A DNA stretch of 64,000 nt. Origin: Candidatus Goldiibacteriota bacterium HGW-Goldbacteria-1 (GTDB lineage: Bacteria > Oederibacteriota > PGYV01). A model generated the notes under the pieces. It was not told where the DNA came from and searched no databases. It saw only the letters and a list, made by a program, of their open reading frames with translations. The position numbers and the translations under genes are program-made. The stretch is from assembly GCA_002839855.1 (NCBI GenBank), contig PGYV01000008.1, forward strand, positions 1 to 64,000, written 5' to 3'. Shown here piece by piece: positions 24,963 to 33,263 of the stretch (its first letter is position 1; every line of letters starts with the position of its first letter).

Positions 24963-26453
24963 ATGGAATTTACCAACATAAAAGAGGTTTTAAAACTTTC
25001 AAAGAAATTCAATGTAATACCCGTTTATAAAGAAATGCTTGCTGACCTTGAAACGCCGCTTTCTGTGTACCTAAGAATAGACAATCCGGAAAATTCCTTT
25101 CTGCTTGAAAGTATAGAAGGCGGGGAAAAGACAGCAAGGTATTCTTTTCTTGGCCGCAGGCCTTACCAGACCTTTACCTATCAGAACGGCAGGGTAATAC
25201 TTGAATATAAAGGCAATAAAAGCACGATTGATACAAAGGACCCTTTTTCCATATTAAAAACCATATTTAAATCATACAAAGCGGCAAAGATACCGGGCCT
25301 TCCGCCTTTTTGCGGCGGCGCTGTGGGATACGTGGGGTATGACACAATAAAGTTATACGAAAAAGTCCCTGACAAACCCAAGACAGACAATCTGAAATGG
25401 CCTGATATTTATCTTATGTTTACGGATATTCTTATTATCTTTGATAATGTTTATCACAAGATAAAAGTGGTGCATAACATACTTACGGATGAACACGACA
25501 CTGAAAGCGATATCCGTAAAAAACACGCGGCCGCGGTTAAACGGATAGACTTAATAATAGCGGATCTTAAAAGGCCGTTAAAAAAGTTATCGTTTAAAAA
25601 GCACAAAGGCGCAATTGCCATAAAGAACCATACAAAAAAAGAGTTGTTTAAAAAAGCCGTGGCAGATACTGTGGCACTGTTAAATAACGGCGAGGCAATT
25701 CAGGTTGTGCTGTCCCAGCGGTTTTCCGCGCCTTTCAACGGCGACCCTATTCTTCTATACAGGGCGTTAAGGACAATTAATCCTTCGCCTTATATGTTTT
25801 TTATCCGTTTTGGAAAAAGGTACATAATAGGCGCATCGCCGGAAGTGATGGCAAATCTGTCAGGCAGGACAGCGGAAGTAAAACCTATTGCCGGCACCAG
25901 AAGAAGGGGCAAAACAGAAGCAGAAGACAAAATGCTTGAAGCAGAATTGTTGTCTGATATCAAGGAACGCGCGGAACACGTTATGCTTGTAGACCTTGGC
26001 AGAAATGACCTTGGGCGCGTGTGTGAAACAGGAACGGTAAAGGTAAATGATTTTATGGCAATAGAGCGTTATTCTCACGTTATGCACATAGTGTCTGATG
26101 TCACGGGCACAGTTAAAAAAGGGCTGGATGCGTTTGATGTATTTAAAAGCACTTTTCCCGCGGGTACGGTATCGGGCGCGCCCAAAGTAAGGGCGATGCA
26201 GATAATAGATGACATGGAAAATGTAAAGCGCGGCCCCTATGCGGGAAGCGTCGGCGTGATAGGTTTTAACGGGGATATGGAAACATGTATTTCTATCAGG
26301 ACCATTTATCACGAAGGCAACAGGGCATACTTTCAGGCGGGCGCCGGAATTGTGGTGGACAGCGATCCGGAATTTGAATACAGGGAAAGTATGACAAAAG
26401 CGGCGGCTGTATTAAAAGCAGTTGAAATGGCAGCGAAAGCGGAGGAAATGTAA
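24963..26453 (+). CDS. trpE: Anthranilate synthase component I
   Basis: This 496-residue chorismate-utilising enzyme makes anthranilate with TrpG. The N-terminal regulatory motif FLLESIEGGEKTARYSFLG contains the LLES of tryptophan-feedback-sensitive TrpE, which argues against PabB. The catalytic half has VVLSQRF, INPSPYMFFIRFG, IIGASPEV, PIAGTRRRGKTEAED, HVMLVDLGRNDLGRVC, STFPAGTVSGAPKVRAMQIID and AGAGIVVDSDPEFEYRES. It lies 4 bases after hisI and one base before trpG. Confidence 0.95.
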   Translation: MEFTNIKEVLKLSKKFNVIPVYKEMLADLETPLSVYLRIDNPENSFLLESIEGGEKTARYSFLGRRPYQTFTYQNGRVILEYKGNKSTIDTKDPFSILKTIFKSYKAAKIPGLPPFCGGAVGYVGYDTIKLYEKVPDKPKTDNLKWPDIYLMFTDILIIFDNVYHKIKVVHNILTDEHDTESDIRKKHAAAVKRIDLIIADLKRPLKKLSFKKHKGAIAIKNHTKKELFKKAVADTVALLNNGEAIQVVLSQRFSAPFNGDPILLYRALRTINPSPYMFFIRFGKRYIIGASPEVMANLSGRTAEVKPIAGTRRRGKTEAEDKMLEAELLSDIKERAEHVMLVDLGRNDLGRVCETGTVKVNDFMAIERYSHVMHIVSDVTGTVKKGLDAFDVFKSTFPAGTVSGAPKVRAMQIIDDMENVKRGPYAGSVGVIGFNGDMETCISIRTIYHEGNRAYFQAGAGIVVDSDPEFEYRESMTKAAAVLKAVEMAAKAEEM

Positions 26454-26454
26454 A

Positions 26455-27021
26455 ATGGTGCTTATGATAGATAATTATGACAGTTTTACGTATAATATAG
26501 TTCAGTACATGGGTGAGTTTGAAAAAAATATTAAGGTATTAAGGAATGATGAGACAACGATAGAAGAGATAAAGAAACTTAATCCTACGCACATAGTAAT
26601 ATCGCCGGGCCCTTCATGGCCGGAAAACGCGGGAATATCCAAAGAGGTTATAACAAGTTTTATGGGTCAAAAACCCATACTTGGCATCTGCCTTGGGCAT
26701 CAGTGTATGATAGAAGCGCTTGGCGGGAAGATAGTAAGAAACCACAGAATTATGCACGGCAAGGTATCGCCGGTGTTTCATGACAAAAAGGGTATTTACA
26801 AATCAATGCCCAGCCCTTTTAATGCGACACGTTATCACTCGCTTGTCGGTGTAAAGAAATCACTGCCAAAAGAACTGCTTGTAAGCGCGTGGACAAAAGA
26901 AGGGGAAATTATGGGGGTAAGGCACAGGGAGTTTAAGATGGAAGGCGTGCAGTACCATCCGGAATCCATACTTACCGAAGGCGGAAAGATATTACTTAAA
27001 AACTTTCTGACATGGAAGTAA
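26455..27021 (+). CDS. trpG: Anthranilate synthase component II (glutamine amidotransferase)
   Basis: The protein has 188 residues from ATG 26455, which follows GGAGGA and gives the standard N-terminus MVLMIDNYDSFTYNIVQY. An upstream in-frame start overlapping trpE is rejected. The catalytic Cys is in GICLGHQCMIEALGG, His and Glu in GVQYHPESIL; SPGPSWPENAG and RYHSLVG are also typical. It supplies ammonia to TrpE and may also serve PabB, as single TrpG/PabA subunits often do. The remaining trp genes are not in the window. Confidence 0.95.
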   Translation: MVLMIDNYDSFTYNIVQYMGEFEKNIKVLRNDETTIEEIKKLNPTHIVISPGPSWPENAGISKEVITSFMGQKPILGICLGHQCMIEALGGKIVRNHRIMHGKVSPVFHDKKGIYKSMPSPFNATRYHSLVGVKKSLPKELLVSAWTKEGEIMGVRHREFKMEGVQYHPESILTEGGKILLKNFLTWK

Positions 27022-27032
27022 AAAAGGTGAAT

Positions 27033-28916
27033 ATGAAAAAAACAATATTATGTCTTGCAGTTATGTTATTACCTGTAATTATTTTTGCGGAAGAGGTACT
27101 TACATCGAAAACTGATGTTACTCCGGAAGTTACGGCAGAAGTTGTGCAGACTCCGCCGGCTACACCGCCGGCCACAACGCCGGCCACAACGCCGGCTACA
27201 CCGCCGGCCACAACGCCGGCCACAACGCCGGCCACAACGCCGGCCACAACGCCGGCTACACCGCCGGCCACAACGCCGGCCACAACGCCGGCTACACCGC
27301 CGGCCACACCGCCGGCCACAACGCCGGTTGTTGTGAAAACGCCGGAGGTTCAAACACAGGGTATTAAGCCGGTTAATCTTATTTTTGATGACACACAGCC
27401 GTATAAACTTAAACTATCCTGGGACGCGCAGATAAAAGACGGGGTAAATTACAACGTTTACAGAAAAAATAACGGTGATAATTATGAAAAAATAAATCCA
27501 ACGCCTTTTTCCGGAACCGCGTATACGGATATAACGGTACAGCCGGGCGGTAATTATACGTATAAGGTTCAGGCTGTTAAGGATGAAAAAGAAAAAAAGG
27601 AATCAGCGGAATTAAATGTAACTCTTAAGGAAATGGAAAAAATTGTCCCTGATGTGCTTTTGTTTGAAAATCACGATGTTTCAAAGGCTGTTGTCAGATG
27701 GACGCCGTTAAAAGACGGCCTTACATATAATATTTACAGAAAAGAAAAAGAAGGTGCTTTTGTGATGCTTAACGAGGCGCCTTTTACGCAGAGCGAATTT
27801 ACCGATGAAACAATAAGGCCCGGCGCCGAATATGCATACAAACTTGAAGCGCTGGATGAAAGCGGATTTAAAAGTTTGTCGGCGGAAAATATTTTTAAAG
27901 CCGCGGAAGTAACCCCTGCGGGAAAACCTTTAAACTTCAGGGCGTATCAGGATGTGGAGCGTATTATTCTTAAATGGGAAACGCCCATAAAAGGTTCTTT
28001 TGAAATAGCCGGATATAATATTTACAGAAGCACAAGCCCCACAGGGCCGCAGATGTATAAATTTGTTGAGGCGAAAAAAAATTCTTTTAATGATGAAGAT
28101 GTAAAAGGCGGAATAAAATATTATTACTTTGTTAAAGCAAAGGATGTAAAGGAAAATGAATCAGAACAGACAGCTACTGAGCCTTGTATTGCTTTTCCCG
28201 GGCCAAGGACCGGGCTTATACTTATGCCGACGGCTTTCAGAAATGACATTTTTGATAACTTTGGGGTAAACGCGGATATGGCGTTTTCTTATTATATAGG
28301 TTCTATCTACGGAGAACACGACATAAACCTGCGTAAAGGCAATGATTCGTTTACCAAGATAGGCGTGTGGCTTTTATCCGCGGACATACGTCTTACCGCC
28401 CTTAACGAAACCGCAAATATCCCTTCGGTGGGTGTGGGTTACACGTATTCCATAATGCTTCAGGACAGCATAGGCAGTTCCGACACAACCGGCGTGGGGG
28501 TTACAATCGGCAGCAATGACAGGGATTCCTTAAAGTCCATGATGGGCACATACGCGGTGGTAAGCAAGGAATTATTCTGGGATTTTACTTTTCATACGGG
28601 ATATATATTGGGTGATTACGCTTCTTTTATACCTTATCTTACGCGCTATGCCGATACGGACAGAAGAAATTTTAATTCTTATTTCGTGGGTTTTGGGCGG
28701 CCGCTTTTTTCAAAAATGGGAGTGGAAGTGGAATATGTGGTACCGGCAAATATTAACAAGAACCCCTTTCTGCCGGATACATATCTTATAAATACCCATA
28801 TAGACAGGTTTATAAATTTTGATGTGGCGTACCTGAAATACCCGGGCGGATATGCCTGGTTGGGTTACATTAATTTCAGGTTTACAATTTTCCCTAATCC
28901 TTATAAGGTTCAGTAG
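27033..28916 (+). CDS. Secreted PATTP-repeat / triple FN3 / beta-barrel-like protein
   Basis: The protein has 627 residues from ATG 27033 (AAGGTG upstream), with signal peptide MKKTILCLAVMLLPVIIFA. Residues about 40-98 are a low-complexity Pro-Ala-Thr linker. Three fibronectin type III-like modules follow (about 112-198, 202-291 and 292-386), each with a YNVYRKNNGDNYEKI-like strand and YTYKVQAV/YAYKLEAL/YYYFVKAK. The last 240 residues are aromatic-rich alternating strands (LLSADIRLTALNE, GVGYTYSIMLQD, FYFVGFGRPLF-like, WLGYINFRFTIF) consistent with an outer-membrane barrel. It may be a surface protein that carries its FN3 arms outside; the order linker-FN3-barrel is inferred by eye. It starts 11 bases after trpG. 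Confidence 0.75.
   Translation: MKKTILCLAVMLLPVIIFAEEVLTSKTDVTPEVTAEVVQTPPATPPATTPATTPATPPATTPATTPATTPATTPATPPATTPATTPATPPATPPATTPVVVKTPEVQTQGIKPVNLIFDDTQPYKLKLSWDAQIKDGVNYNVYRKNNGDNYEKINPTPFSGTAYTDITVQPGGNYTYKVQAVKDEKEKKESAELNVTLKEMEKIVPDVLLFENHDVSKAVVRWTPLKDGLTYNIYRKEKEGAFVMLNEAPFTQSEFTDETIRPGAEYAYKLEALDESGFKSLSAENIFKAAEVTPAGKPLNFRAYQDVERIILKWETPIKGSFEIAGYNIYRSTSPTGPQMYKFVEAKKNSFNDEDVKGGIKYYYFVKAKDVKENESEQTATEPCIAFPGPRTGLILMPTAFRNDIFDNFGVNADMAFSYYIGSIYGEHDINLRKGNDSFTKIGVWLLSADIRLTALNETANIPSVGVGYTYSIMLQDSIGSSDTTGVGVTIGSNDRDSLKSMMGTYAVVSKELFWDFTFHTGYILGDYASFIPYLTRYADTDRRNFNSYFVGFGRPLFSKMGVEVEYVVPANINKNPFLPDTYLINTHIDRFINFDVAYLKYPGGYAWLGYINFRFTIFPNPYKVQ
27155..27327 (+). repeat. 12-bp coding tandem repeat (Pro-Ala-Thr-Pro/Thr)
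   Basis: About 14 units of CCGGCCACAACG or CCGGCTACACCG encode the PATTP/PATPP linker. Unlike the TETx array at the window start, units are nearly identical at the nucleotide level, which suggests recent slippage or recombination. The open frames on other strands here (Arg-rich) are by-products of the repeat. Confidence 0.93.
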
Positions 28917-28924
28917 GTAATATT

Positions 28925-29680
28925 ATGCTATGTCCTCATTGCGGAGTGCAGATAAGCGATTACGCCAATAACTGCGGTATGTGCGGAAACTGTATAGACA
29001 GAGAGCAGCTGTACCGGCAGTTTATGAATAAAGGCGATGACGCGCTTGACCATTCTTTGGAAGCCTCTGTGGTTAATTACAGAAAAGCGCTGGAATTTAT
29101 AGCCGATAAACCCGAAGGCTACATTAAATACGGAATTGCTTTAGAAAAGAAAGGCGACCGCAATGCCGCCAATATGTTTTTAAAAGCCATAGGGTTGGAT
29201 TTTAAAAACGATCTGGCGCACAATCACATTATCTCCCTTTATGACCATTATGGTAAACTGCAGGATATTAAAAACTGGTATGAAAAAAACAGGACAGCGG
29301 CAAATTCTGAAATTATTGACAGGTACCTTAAGATAATAGCGGGGATAGAGCGCTTTAAAGGTAATGATGCGATTAAAATTAAGGGACAAAAAGGCGGGGA
29401 GTTTGTAAACGACCTTGCTTACAGTATGAAATCCTATTCCATGTCTAATATGGTGCTTCTTATAGTGGCAGGGCTTGGCGCGGCCGCGCTGGCAGGGCTT
29501 TTTATTTTTAAGATGGACACAACTTTTATAATGCTTTTTGCGGGGGCGTTTTTTACAGCGGGTCTGGGAACTGTTATTTTTACAAGGATGAAAAAGAAAC
29601 CGGGAAAAAACAGGGCGGACGAAGAATTAAACCTTATGCTTAAAGAGTACGGAAAAAAGAACGAAAAAGACATCAGTTAA
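28925..29680 (+). CDS. Zinc-ribbon, TPR and two-membrane-segment protein
   Basis: The 251-residue protein begins with a four-cysteine zinc ribbon (CPHCG...CGMCGNC, residues 3-21). TPR-like helices follow (SVVNYRKALEFIADKPEGYIKYGIALEKKGDRNAANMFLKAIGLD, about 42-95). Two membrane segments lie near residues 175-218 (MVLLIVAGLGAAALAGLFIF; FIMLFAGAFFTAGLGTVIF) and the tail is basic. It is probably an inner-membrane adaptor with its N-terminus in the cytoplasm. Function is unknown. Its 3' end overlaps the convergent cvpA-like gene by 8 bases. Confidence 0.75.
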   Translation: MLCPHCGVQISDYANNCGMCGNCIDREQLYRQFMNKGDDALDHSLEASVVNYRKALEFIADKPEGYIKYGIALEKKGDRNAANMFLKAIGLDFKNDLAHNHIISLYDHYGKLQDIKNWYEKNRTAANSEIIDRYLKIIAGIERFKGNDAIKIKGQKGGEFVNDLAYSMKSYSMSNMVLLIVAGLGAAALAGLFIFKMDTTFIMLFAGAFFTAGLGTVIFTRMKKKPGKNRADEELNLMLKEYGKKNEKDIS

Positions 29681-30176
29681 TAAGCGATTTTAAAACTGTA
29701 AACTGTTTTTCCACGTTAACCTTTTTTGCAAATCCAAGGTACTTATTTGAAAGGGTATAAACTTTTGAATCTTCCAATGCCTGGTGAAAACCGGACTGTT
29801 TTTCCATTTTCTCTTCCAGAAGGGAAAAGGAATACATTGAAATTAAAAGGGCAAAGGAAATTATAAGCGCCGCGCCAAATGCCCTGTCCACAAAAGACAG
29901 CGCGAAGAAATCAAAGGCTTTAACCATTGCCATAAAAAAGAAAACCACCGCGGTGCTTGCGGTAAGAAATAAAAGGGTGTATGCAAGCAGAAGCCTTTTT
30001 TCCGGATCGCTGACAAATTTTAATATTTCCGCGAAAGGTTTATATCCCAGATTTGCGGTAATTATTCCCGCTAAAAGCGCGAAGGGTACCATCATTACAA
30101 TCATACCGCGGGTTTTCCAGCCTATAAGAAAACCAAAGAATATTACGATACAAAGTATTATGTCTATGTAGTTCAC
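29673..30176 (-). CDS. CvpA family inner-membrane protein
   Basis: The 167-residue protein has four hydrophobic segments. The N-terminus, NYIDIILCIVIFFGFLIGWKTRGMIVMMV, matches the CvpA (colicin V production) pattern of a first helix followed by a G-x-x-x-G-x-x-R/K-G turn. FVDRAFGAALIIS is the second family signature. CvpA proteins are linked to envelope homeostasis; the molecular role is unsettled. The start is GTG (30176), with GGGAG seven bases upstream. Confidence 0.82.
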   Translation of the reverse strand: MNYIDIILCIVIFFGFLIGWKTRGMIVMMVPFALLAGIITANLGYKPFAEILKFVSDPEKRLLLAYTLLFLTASTAVVFFFMAMVKAFDFFALSFVDRAFGAALIISFALLISMYSFSLLEEKMEKQSGFHQALEDSKVYTLSNKYLGFAKKVNVEKQFTVLKSLIN

Positions 30177-30322
30177 GCCTTGCTCCCTTTATTTATTTGA
30201 TAAAAGGATATTATCATAAATGGGTTTATACGTCAACGATGGCGATAATTAGAGATGTTTTAAAGTGTTGCTATATATGTTTTGTAATCAGCTGACGGTA
30301 TTAAAAGATTCTTTGGGTGACG

Positions 30323-30356
30323 CGCGTGAATGTTATGGCAACTCCCGCATTCACGC
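30323..30356. repeat. Dispersed palindrome family D, copy 1 (core only)
   Basis: GCGTGAATG is followed by TGGCA and CCCGCATTCACGC. It matches the inner part of the copies at 30381 (inverted) and 60832 and lacks the GGGACAGCG ends. It lies in the gap (30177-30517) between cvpA and the radical SAM gene, which otherwise holds only copy 2 and the promoter. Confidence 0.75.
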
Positions 30357-30380
30357 AATTCACTCAGAAGAACAAAAGGT

Positions 30381-30433
30381 TTTGTAGGGACAGCGCATGA
30401 ATGCGGGCGCTGCCATGGCATTCACGCTGTCCG
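30381..30433. repeat. Dispersed palindrome family D, copy 2 (full)
   Basis: The outer inverted repeat TTGTAGGGACAGCG/CGCTGTCCG encloses TGAATGCGGGC and GCCATGGCATTCA. The reverse complement of the 60832 copy matches it nearly base for base, and the 37737 copy is a short version with only the ends. The structure suggests a REP or MITE-like element; no transposase is nearby. Confidence 0.8.
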
Positions 30434-30452
30434 AGATTTTTGTTATTGTATA

Positions 30453-30490
30453 TTGACTATAAGTATACAAAGTGTATACTATATGTATAC
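30453..30490 (+). promoter_or_regulatory. Promoter overlapped by three GTATAC palindromes at 11-bp spacing
   Basis: TTGACT (30453-30458) and TATACT (30475-30480) form a promoter with a 16-base spacer. GTATAC occurs at 30463, 30474 and 30485, exactly 11 bases apart, covering the spacer, the -10 and the start region. It is a strong candidate operator for the downstream radical SAM operon, perhaps for its own ribbon-helix-helix protein. Confidence 0.65.
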
Positions 30491-30517
30491 AAAAAACTTA
30501 AGTCAAAAGGCGGAAAA

Positions 30518-31804
30518 ATGGAAGCGGCAGAGAAGTTATTGGTGCTGGGAGAAAGCGCTAAGTATGATGTATCGTGTTCTTCCAGCGGTACTGACAGGGC
30601 GGGAATTAAAGGGGGTATTGGCAGCGCGGCGAAAGCGGGGATATGCCACACTTTTACCGCTGACGGCAGGTGCATTTCTCTCCTGAAAGTATTGCTTACC
30701 AATAACTGTATTTACGACTGCGCGTACTGCATCAACAGAAGAAGCAATGACATTAAGCGCGCGGCGTTTACGCCGCAGGAACTGGCGGATATTACCATTA
30801 ATTTTTACAGGCGCAATTATATAGAAGGGCTGTTTTTAAGCTCCGGCGTTGTGAAAAATGCGGACTATACAATGGAACTTATGGTGCGCGCGGTCAGGAT
30901 ATTAAGGCAGGAATATCTTTTTAACGGTTACATTCATATAAAAGCCATTCCGGGCGCGTCATCCGCGGTGCTGGATGAAGCGGGATTGCTGGCAGACAGG
31001 TTAAGCATAAATATGGAGCTGCCAAGCGATAACGGGCTTAAACTGCTGGCGCCGGACAAAAAAATGGCGGATATAACAGTGCCGATGGGCCATATAAAAG
31101 AGAAAATTCTGGAATCAAAAGCGGACAAATTCAGCAGAAAAAGTTTTGCCCCGGCGGGGCAAAGCACCCAGCTTATTGTGGGCGCCACGGGCGACACGGA
31201 TAAGCAGATAATTTCTTTAAGCGAAAACATGTACAACGGCATGAATTTAAAAAGGGTGTATTACTCCTCTTACATCCACGTCAATGCTGACAGCAGGCTT
31301 CCTGTTTCCGTCAATTCGCCGCTTCTGCGGGAACACCGGCTTTATCAGGCAGACTGGCTGTTAAGGTTTTATAAATTCAAAGCAGATGAACTGCTTGATG
31401 AAGAACACCCCAATTTTGACACCCGTTTTGACCCGAAGGCGGCGTGGGCTTTAAGGCATATGGAACAGTTCCCGGTGGAAGTAAACACAGCGCCATACGA
31501 AACGCTTTTACGGGTGCCGGGCATCGGCGTGCGTTCCGCACAGCGGATTGTTAAAGCAAGAAGGGCATGCGCGATAGGCGTGGATGACCTGAAAAAACTT
31601 GGGATAGTGATGAAACGGGCAAGGTTTTTTGTAACGGCAAAAGGCAAAAGCGCGTTTGAAGGAAAGTTTTCAGGCAGGGTAATTTCCATGCGCCTGCTTG
31701 ACGCTCCAAAGCAGTCATATGAACAGCTGTCGCTTTTTAAGCCGGAAACAATTTTGCTGCCCGCCCCGGAAGATAACCTAAAAAGTATAACAGGGGAGCT
31801 TTAG
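30518..31804 (+). CDS. Putative DNA modification/repair radical SAM protein (TIGR03916 type)
   Basis: The 428-residue protein starts at ATG 30518 (AAGG upstream); a longer frame from 30401 runs through the palindrome and promoter and is rejected. The radical SAM cluster motif is CIYDCAYC at about residues 65-72. The N-terminus has the family SGTDR and the KAGICHTFTADGRCISLLKVLLTN run. A helix-hairpin-helix DNA-binding motif, LLRVPGIGVRSAQRIVKARR, lies at about residues 330-350. The combination, and the DUF4130 gene directly after it, matches the linked pair known as TIGR03916/TIGR03915, often near uracil-DNA glycosylase. The chemistry is unknown. No glycosylase gene is seen here. Confidence 0.9.
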   Translation: MEAAEKLLVLGESAKYDVSCSSSGTDRAGIKGGIGSAAKAGICHTFTADGRCISLLKVLLTNNCIYDCAYCINRRSNDIKRAAFTPQELADITINFYRRNYIEGLFLSSGVVKNADYTMELMVRAVRILRQEYLFNGYIHIKAIPGASSAVLDEAGLLADRLSINMELPSDNGLKLLAPDKKMADITVPMGHIKEKILESKADKFSRKSFAPAGQSTQLIVGATGDTDKQIISLSENMYNGMNLKRVYYSSYIHVNADSRLPVSVNSPLLREHRLYQADWLLRFYKFKADELLDEEHPNFDTRFDPKAAWALRHMEQFPVEVNTAPYETLLRVPGIGVRSAQRIVKARRACAIGVDDLKKLGIVMKRARFFVTAKGKSAFEGKFSGRVISMRLLDAPKQSYEQLSLFKPETILLPAPEDNLKSITGEL

Positions 31805-32554
31805 ATGCAGAAAAGTTATGTATATGACGGTACCTTTGAAGGCTATTTAACGGTGTTGTATGATATTTTCAAATCAGGCGATGAACCCGCCTGTATCTGC
31901 AGGGCAAACACAGGAAACGCCACATTAAACCTTTTCTTTGATGAAAAACACACTGCTGCCGAAGAGAAAAAGTACCTGCTTATGAAAAAAGCAATTATTG
32001 AAAAAATAAGCAGCGAGACTTTTGAAAATACGGTCCACGCTTTTCTCTCTGAAATGCCGGACATTGAAATGCACATTTACAGGTATGTAAATACCGGCAG
32101 GGAAAAAGGCAGCGAGGTAAATAAACTGCTTGCGGATGATAACGTTATACCTGTCCTGCGCGCGGCGCAGCGGGTCACGCGCGAAGGCCACAGAATGCTG
32201 GGTTTTGTTCGGTTTGCCGACGCGGGGGGAATCTATTACGCGAAGATAAACCCTGATTGTAATGTATTGCCCGTGATTATCCCGCATTTTAAGGCGCGTT
32301 TTGGTTCGCAGAAGTGGATAATACACGACGTGGTAAGAAATCTGGCTGCGTTTTATGACGGGAAAAGATGCGCCATAAAGCCGGTGGAATCTCTGGAATT
32401 AAACGGCGCCGCCGATGACGAGGTAAAGTACGCGGATATGTGGAAGGCGTATTTTCAGGCAATGGAAATAAAGTCCAGGCATAATTCAAAGCTTCAGCGT
32501 CAGCTTATCCCGATGAAATACAGAAAAAACATTACGGAGTTTGACAAACAATAA
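31805..32554 (+). CDS. DUF4130 / TIGR03915-type DNA metabolism protein
   Basis: The 249-residue partner of the radical SAM protein starts at ATG 31805, directly after the upstream stop. Family traits visible are YVYDGTFEGYLTVLYDIF at the start, RAAQRVTREGHRMLGFVRFADAGGIYYAKINPDCNVLPVIIPHFKARF in the middle, WIIHDVVRNLAAFYDGK, and a basic end with KLQRQLIPMKYRKNITEF. In many genomes this family carries a C-terminal uracil-DNA glycosylase domain; here it is the short form without one. Function in DNA repair or modification is inferred only from linkage. Confidence 0.88.
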   Translation: MQKSYVYDGTFEGYLTVLYDIFKSGDEPACICRANTGNATLNLFFDEKHTAAEEKKYLLMKKAIIEKISSETFENTVHAFLSEMPDIEMHIYRYVNTGREKGSEVNKLLADDNVIPVLRAAQRVTREGHRMLGFVRFADAGGIYYAKINPDCNVLPVIIPHFKARFGSQKWIIHDVVRNLAAFYDGKRCAIKPVESLELNGAADDEVKYADMWKAYFQAMEIKSRHNSKLQRQLIPMKYRKNITEFDKQ

Positions 32555-32599
32555 ATGTTCCTATATAACAGTATCATAAAGTAACAGGGGGTAAGGCAA

Positions 32600-32860
32600 A
32601 TGAGAGATGCAATAAAAATAAGCGTAACGCTGCCCGTAAAATTGGTTGGGGCAATTAATGAGATGCAAAAGCAGGAAGTGAAATCCTGCAGTGCCATAGT
32701 AAGCGAGGCGGTAAGGATGTACTATATAAAAAAACGGATGGATTTTTACCGTCTGGACTTTTCCGCTGCCGGCAAAAAGGCGGGTATTGATACTTTGGGA
32801 AAAATAAATAAGGCTGTGCGTAAGGTAAGGGCGGCCGGTTCGGAAAAACTCCGTTCCTGA
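32600..32860 (+). CDS. Ribbon-helix-helix (CopG/Arc-like) DNA-binding protein
   Basis: The 86-residue protein has a short N-terminal strand (KISVTLP, residues about 6-12) and two helices (KLVGAINEMQKQEV and SCSAIVSEAVRMYYIKKR), the ribbon-helix-helix pattern of CopG/Arc/MetJ repressors and of many antitoxins. The C-terminal half is basic and could hold a partner-binding region. No toxin gene accompanies it: the next gene is purS. It lies 45 bases after the DUF4130 gene with a GGGGGTAAGG ribosome binding site, so it probably belongs to the radical SAM operon as its regulator. Confidence 0.78.
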   Translation: MRDAIKISVTLPVKLVGAINEMQKQEVKSCSAIVSEAVRMYYIKKRMDFYRLDFSAAGKKAGIDTLGKINKAVRKVRAAGSEKLRS

Positions 32861-32927
32861 AACGGACATATTTACATAGGTTTTTGTTTATCCTGAAAAA
32901 CGTTACCCTGCCGCAAATAAAATCCGC

Positions 32928-32955
32928 TTGAAAATTCCGCCCGTTGCTATATAAT
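32928..32955 (+). promoter_or_regulatory. Promoter of the purSQLF operon
   Basis: TTGAAA (32928-32933) and TATAAT (32950-32955) with a 16-base spacer lie 47 bases before the purS start. No purine riboswitch or PurR-box-like palindrome was recognised in the short leader. Confidence 0.7.
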
Positions 32956-33002
32956 AATCCTGTCATTTTTTTCCACATTTTACTGCAAGGAGAATCCGGA
33001 AC

Positions 33003-33245
33003 ATGGCAAAAGTTAAAATTTATGTCACTCTTAAAGAAGGAATCCTGGACCCACAGGGAAAAACGATCGGCAATGCCCTTGAAAAAATGGGGTACAAAAA
33101 CATCGAAGAAGTAAAAGTGGGAAAGTTTATTGAAATAGAGACAAAGGACGCCAAGTCGGCAAAGCTTGAAAAAGAAGTGGATGAAATCTGCGACAAACTG
33201 CTTGCCAATCCCAACATTGAAAAATACACATTCAAGGTAGAATAA
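33003..33245 (+). CDS. purS: Phosphoribosylformylglycinamidine synthase subunit PurS
   Basis: This 80-residue PurS bridges PurL and PurQ in the three-subunit FGAM synthase. KVKIYVTLKEGILDPQGKTIGNALEKMGYKNIEEVKVGKFIEIE is the family N-terminus, and the end CDKLLANPNIEKYTFKVE is also typical. AAGGAG lies upstream of the ATG. It leads the purSQLF operon. Confidence 0.97.
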   Translation: MAKVKIYVTLKEGILDPQGKTIGNALEKMGYKNIEEVKVGKFIEIETKDAKSAKLEKEVDEICDKLLANPNIEKYTFKVE

Positions 33246-33263
33246 TACCCTAAGGAGCCTATG

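Noticed and set aside
27069-27353. Arg-rich open frames on both strands across the PATTP repeat
   Set aside because: They are by-products of the 12-bp repeat read in other frames (RRCGRRCG-type pattern).
30401-30517. Longer N-terminus for the radical SAM protein
   Set aside because: It would translate through the dispersed palindrome and the promoter; ATG 30518 begins the family-like sequence.
32600-32860. Ribbon-helix-helix gene as half of a toxin-antitoxin pair
   Set aside because: No small toxin ORF lies on either side; the flanking genes are DUF4130 and purS.
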